Of a DNA stretch of 13,023 nucleotides, positions 9,596 through 13,023 are shown in pieces. Origin of the DNA: Echinostoma caproni (lineage: Eukaryota > Platyhelminthes > Trematoda > Plagiorchiida > Echinostomatidae); assembly GCA_900618425.1 (NCBI GenBank), contig UZAN01040238.1:1-13023 (forward strand), read 5' to 3'. The notes beneath the pieces were generated by a model that made no database searches, was not told the DNA's origin, and worked only from the letters and a program-made list of their open reading frames with translations. The position numbers and the translations under genes were made by a program. The first letter of the stretch is position 1. Every line of letters starts with the position of its first letter.

Positions 9596-10657
9596 GGAGA
9601 GAGAGAGAGCGACAGCGATCATGAAAGTGGTTTGAACTTAATACTGTTTTTCTTCCTCACTTCTCCATGATATATCCCCGGCGGAATGTGGTGAACAAAC
9701 TCGGTGCCGGATCAAAAATTGTCGTGAGAATCATGCACATTAATGAGAACGATTGGAGTAATCGTAGACTGCCTTTATTTTGAATTTGTGTACCCACTTG
9801 TTTGCTATGCAGTATGTCCAACCAGAACTCATGCTAATTGGCTCAGGAGGCCGGATCAAGAATCAGCAGATGATCTTATTCAAACCCGCTGATCTTTCAC
9901 GAGAATATTGAAAAAGTCACCAACAGAGAAAATATGACATAAAGGTGGATGGAAGAGAACATTTGTTATTAGAAAGACAGTATAATTTTTTGTTTGCTCA
10001 GAACAGTTCAGAATTAGGGAGTCATATTAAGCTAGTTTAGTAGAAACATAACTGGTAAAGTTGGAGTAGCGTAGCGTTTTACGATTGACTATGTCGAATT
10101 AAGCAAGGAAATCACATTCGATCGATTCTTAGAGTTCAGAACCGTGAAAATGTCAAAATCAGATATGGAAAACTAAAGCCACTATATTGTTTGATGCTTT
10201 GAAAAGATTAGACCATTACATTTTTAAGTTGAGAAATCTCGGCATAAATTTCGGATGTGCCGAAATCCGTTTAGCAAAGAAACCTTACTGATGGAACATA
10301 GCGTCTTCTACTCCATAGTATAGAATTTAATTTACTTGATTCATACAGAGTTTGCGTAAACCCCTATCCCAGTTGCTGCCTGACAGGGATTAGCTCAGAG
10401 TCGTTTTCATTACTGGTTAGAGAAAGGATGGGCTTGATTATCATTGCACTGAGTTGTTCAGTCACCACCTTTGTCCAACTACCATTTTTGTGTCAAATAT
10501 CACAGAGAGTTACTAATCCTATTCCGTCACTTGGTCAAGCTCGTCGATTCAGAACCTCGTTGGTGTAATTCGCAAGGTACTGCCCATACATTAATAGGAT
10601 ATCTTCAGATGGTTTTCGGTCGACTTAAATTTCTGCCCTACGTCCTCAATTGATATA
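9596..10657. other. No recognisable gene; (GA)n run and a short direct repeat
   Basis: A (GA)6 run lies at 9597-9609. A 14-base string, GCCGGATCAAAAAT at 9706-9719, recurs with one difference at 9850-9863. A 60-codon open stretch at 10471-10653 (+) has no recognised family. Nothing else is visible. Confidence 0.5.
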
Positions 10658-10683
10658 AAGATATTTCGATAGAAAAATATCTT
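10658..10683. repeat. Perfect 9-bp inverted repeat (hairpin)
   Basis: AAGATATTT (10658-10666) and AAATATCTT (10675-10683) are perfect inverted partners around an 8-nt loop. No gene borders it, so a terminator role cannot be argued. In DNA this AT-rich it may be chance. Confidence 0.6.
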
Positions 10684-11845
10684 GAAGTTTTGAATTTTTT
10701 ATCATTACTTTTATTCCTGCAAGCATTTTGTCAATAATTTGAAATTATATGATTTTTAAAATCACCCATTCTCTTACTGGATATTGTGCAACAAAATTAC
10801 AAGTACTACATCCCACAGACGCGAGAACCCATAGCTCATTAATAACGAGTCAGATTAGACCACAAAATCATGCACTAGGCGTGGGATAGAACTAAGCGGT
10901 AGCAAAGTTGCTTGCCCACGAAGACTGGTAGCCAGCCCAGAGTCAAATAACTCGATTGAGCACGATAATGGAAGCAACTCAAACTGAAGGGCGAGCGAGA
11001 CGTATCGTCCTTAAGCCACCAAGTGCCTAGTTAAACTGCATAAAATAAAATTTCAGTGATTCATTAAACTAACGTGACAGGGTATTGTTTTATTGGTAAG
11101 TCAAACGAAAATGTGGTAAAATTTGAGGGCGGTGGAAGATCTGATTCTATTGCATGAGGAAGTTCATCGTATACAGAGCAACGCAGATGTAAATCAGACG
11201 TTTTGGAATCACTACATACCCAAAGAACGCAAACATACTACCCACCTAACCACGAAGTGACTGAACAGACCGGTTAATTCCTCCCGTGCACAATATAACA
11301 CAATTCATCAGTGCAAGCTTGTTGTGGGTATCACATTATTCTCGTCTGAATCCTAGTCTCAAGGGCTGTGACATGAGTGAAAACACTCCGAATCTATTAC
11401 AGGGGATCAGTGGGAGAGTTCATTCGGATATACATTGTAAGAAGCATTTGAACATTTGAACAGAACAGATAGTATTTTCAATCCCCATCAGCTCAAGAAC
11501 AAGATATATATCTATATACCAAGAGAGAATGGAGGTGTACAGTGAGTTGTAAAATGTTTATTCTAACGTTTCAATCCAAACTGGGACTCGGAGTCAAACG
11601 TTCAATTTCAATGAAACCAAATGCTATCTTACACGAAAACGTTTCTGAAGTCTGTATGTGTTATCGCATGAGTTGCTTATTTTGTGAATTATGCCAACAA
11701 AATGAAAAATAATTTCAAACGGATTATTAGAACAGAAGGCGATAGACGAACAAAACATAACACAGGTTGGTAAGTTGGCCTCAGTTAGTGTATTGCCACT
11801 TAGGACATTGCGTTATGTTAAATATATTCCCTCATTTGGACAAGC
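10684..11845. other. No recognisable gene
   Basis: No gene is recognisable on either strand. A 12-base palindrome AGATATATATCT lies at 11502-11513 and a tandem CATTTGAA pair at 11445-11460. Bases 10800-11040 look more mixed in composition than their surroundings, but I could not tie them to any element. ORF1 or the 5' untranslated part of the LINE fragment that begins at 11846 might be expected here. I do not recognise it, consistent with 5' truncation or heavy decay. Confidence 0.5.
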
Positions 11846-12318
11846 AACATTCGGCCTCTGTCAGGAAAAGTTGATGATGTAATAAGCATCACACGAAGAA
11901 GGGATTACAAAGAACCTTAAGATAATTATGTTACCAGAATCGTAGTTGCACGAAAAAGTGCATAGGGAAGCTGTACACCTAAATGGGTATAATTTTTATC
12001 GGGTTGACCGTCCCACGAGTGTCCGTAGACGAAGCGGCGGTGTTGCACGTTACGCTAATAACAACTGGAGTAAATCAACTGCCGTGGCCCACAAATACTC
12101 GATGGGTAAAATAAGTTGCCACATCATTGAATGTAAGCCTCTTTTTTTGAGTGGGTTGCGTTCTAAACTTCTTGAAAACGTTTATCTGGCACCCGCAAAA
12201 CCAACATCTGATATGAATAAATTTTGTGATATTTTTCCTACGTCCATCATAGCACGAACAATTGACTTTTTGTTGGGGATTTTAAGAGATATGAAATAAC
12301 TTTCCTCACCGCAATGGA
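11846..12318 (+). pseudogene. CR1-like LINE endonuclease domain, broken and cut short
   Basis: This is the N-terminal part of a CR1-like ORF2 endonuclease. From 11846 one frame reads NIRPLSGKVDDVISI, the start of the domain with the conserved Asn-x-Arg. It ends at TAA 11918-11920. The neighbouring frame then reads MLPES, with the catalytic Glu at 11937-11939, and hits TAG 11943-11945 where the family has Trp. It continues as LHEKVH, HLNGYNFYRVDRP, RRRSGGVARY and NVYLAP to about 12270. A further frame change gives GDFKRYEITFLTAMD (12275-12319), the GDFN motif with Asn changed to Lys. Likeness then stops at the tail of the minus-strand LINE. Three frames, one in-frame stop and a changed metal-site residue show that the fragment is dead and old. 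Confidence 0.86.
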
Positions 12319-12333
12319 TCAAGTCAAGTCAAG
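12319..12333 (-). repeat. TTGAC tandem tail of the CR1-like LINE
   Basis: On the minus strand the element ends CTTGACTTGACTTGA, three units of a 5-base repeat placed 7 bases after the ORF2 stop codon. Short tandem tails of this kind mark the 3' end in CR1-like LINEs, where slippage during target-primed reverse transcription is thought to build them. The other side of the tail is the broken plus-strand endonuclease sequence. Confidence 0.85.
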
Positions 12334-12340
12334 AAAAGCT

Positions 12341-13023
12341 TTATGCACCCAAGGGGCGTTTTTCCCTGAGGTGGGTGAGAATATGCTGACGATTTACTAG
12401 TAAACGAGCTAGGCATGCAATTAAACTGTTTCGATATGTGGAAGTCCGCGCAAGAAGCAGTTGATATTTGGAGCGTGTCCGGGAATTTAAAAGGGCTTTC
12501 GCGATATATTGGTGGAGATAGTGCTCTTGATCACGCGTTATCTTGTCAATGAAGGTATCCCAAGCGTCAAGATGCTTGGAAATAAAGAAATCAACTAAAG
12601 CAACTCTATCAACTCCATTGTAGCGGGACAAAAGTTTAAGGGATTTTGAAAATAAGGAGAAGTCTTTTTCTTTCAGTCCAGGGACAAAAATCGGGGAGCA
12701 GTATAGCCAGCGTGTAAGAATGCAGGCAATCATAAATTTAAGAATAAGATTATGTGGTACGGTCAGTTTCCTGAGCCTGTAAGTATAGCAACTTTTGTGA
12801 AAACGTTGATGATATGAGCAGACCAGGACCAGGTTATGGGTAAGGGTGACATCAAGGTATTTACCAGATACAGATTTAGGAATGCTTTGATTGTTAACTG
12901 TAATATCAGAGAGATTATTAGCTAATGAAAGATAACGGGGGCCAGTTTTAAGACTAAATGGAACTTCAATGCACTTGCTGATGTTAAGTATAAGGGATCG
13001 GGTCATAGACAAATCGTGAAGTT
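12341..13023 (-). CDS. Reverse transcriptase C-terminus of a CR1-like LINE ORF2 (5' partial)
   Basis: The frame is open from the right edge to TAA at 12341-12343, about 227 codons with no stop or frameshift. The true start lies outside the window, so no start is assigned; an ATG at 13004-13006 is internal. The visible part begins just after where the RT palm would end. It reads HDLS and then LNISKCIEVPFSL (the palm-to-thumb strand). The thumb box KYLDVTL follows at about 12862-12842; the family usually has KYLGVT. Then come RLRKLTVPHNLILKF and LYCSPIFVPGL, a region that follows the RT core in CR1-like proteins. Near the C-terminus are NSRTRSKYQLL and YRNSLIACLARLLVN, ending REKRPLGA. The catalytic YADD or FADD box should lie just beyond the edge. 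I cannot tell whether the complete copy is intact. Confidence 0.9.
   Translation of the reverse strand, partial: LHDLSMTRSLILNISKCIEVPFSLKTGPRYLSLANNLSDITVNNQSIPKSVSGKYLDVTLTHNLVLVCSYHQRFHKSCYTYRLRKLTVPHNLILKFMIACILTRWLYCSPIFVPGLKEKDFSLFSKSLKLLSRYNGVDRVALVDFFISKHLDAWDTFIDKITRDQEHYLHQYIAKALLNSRTRSKYQLLLARTSTYRNSLIACLARLLVNRQHILTHLREKRPLGA

Larger units (their letters stand above)
12319..13023 (-). mobile_element. CR1-like LINE, 3' part, inserted into the endonuclease fragment
   Basis: On the minus strand this holds the end of ORF2, a very short 3' untranslated part (about 7-8 bases after the stop) and a tail of TTGAC repeats at 12319-12333. A short tandem-repeat tail in place of poly(A) is typical of CR1-like elements. 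The coding part is unbroken for the whole visible length, unlike the plus-strand fragment it touches, so this copy is younger. Its 5' end, the RT catalytic palm and any target-site duplication lie beyond the right edge. The element would mobilise by nicking DNA with its endonuclease and reverse-transcribing its RNA from the nick, starting at this 3' tail. Confidence 0.9.

Noticed and set aside
10471..10653. 60-codon open stretch on the plus strand with a plausible-looking peptide
   Set aside because: There is no recognisable domain, no ATG start and no supporting context; the length is within chance for this composition.

Overview
The window looks like intergenic or large-intron DNA from an animal genome. 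It is AT-rich and has no operon-like layout, no convincing host exon and no bacterial signals. The only coding sequence I recognise belongs to non-LTR (LINE-type) retrotransposons. The two families present resemble those I know from parasitic flatworm (trematode) genomes. A fluke is therefore my best guess at the source, but it rests on remembered family likeness, not on a search.

Layout. Bases 1-4320 hold no recognisable gene. They contain a few simple repeats and two diverged copies of one dispersed repeat (967-1074 and 2366-2535). Bases 4321-5967 (+) are a decayed RTE-like LINE ORF2. The endonuclease, linker, RT fingers and RT palm can be followed in order through at least five changes of reading frame, several stops and one internal deletion. 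Bases 5971-6410 are a hairpin-rich non-coding stretch, followed by an 83-nt tRNA-like sequence on the minus strand (6411-6493). Bases 6494-11845 hold only short repeats and one clean small inverted repeat.

The right end is the most informative part. A decayed CR1-like endonuclease domain on the plus strand (11846-12318) stops abruptly after its GDxN-type motif. The next base begins the 3' tail (TTGAC repeats) of a second CR1-like LINE on the minus strand. Its reverse-transcriptase C-terminus is open for about 227 codons and runs off the right edge. This reads as a younger LINE inserted into an older LINE fragment.

I found no defence system, virus or new multigene system. The interest lies in the nested retrotransposon junction, the stepwise decay of the RTE-like copy and the tRNA-like element beside it.
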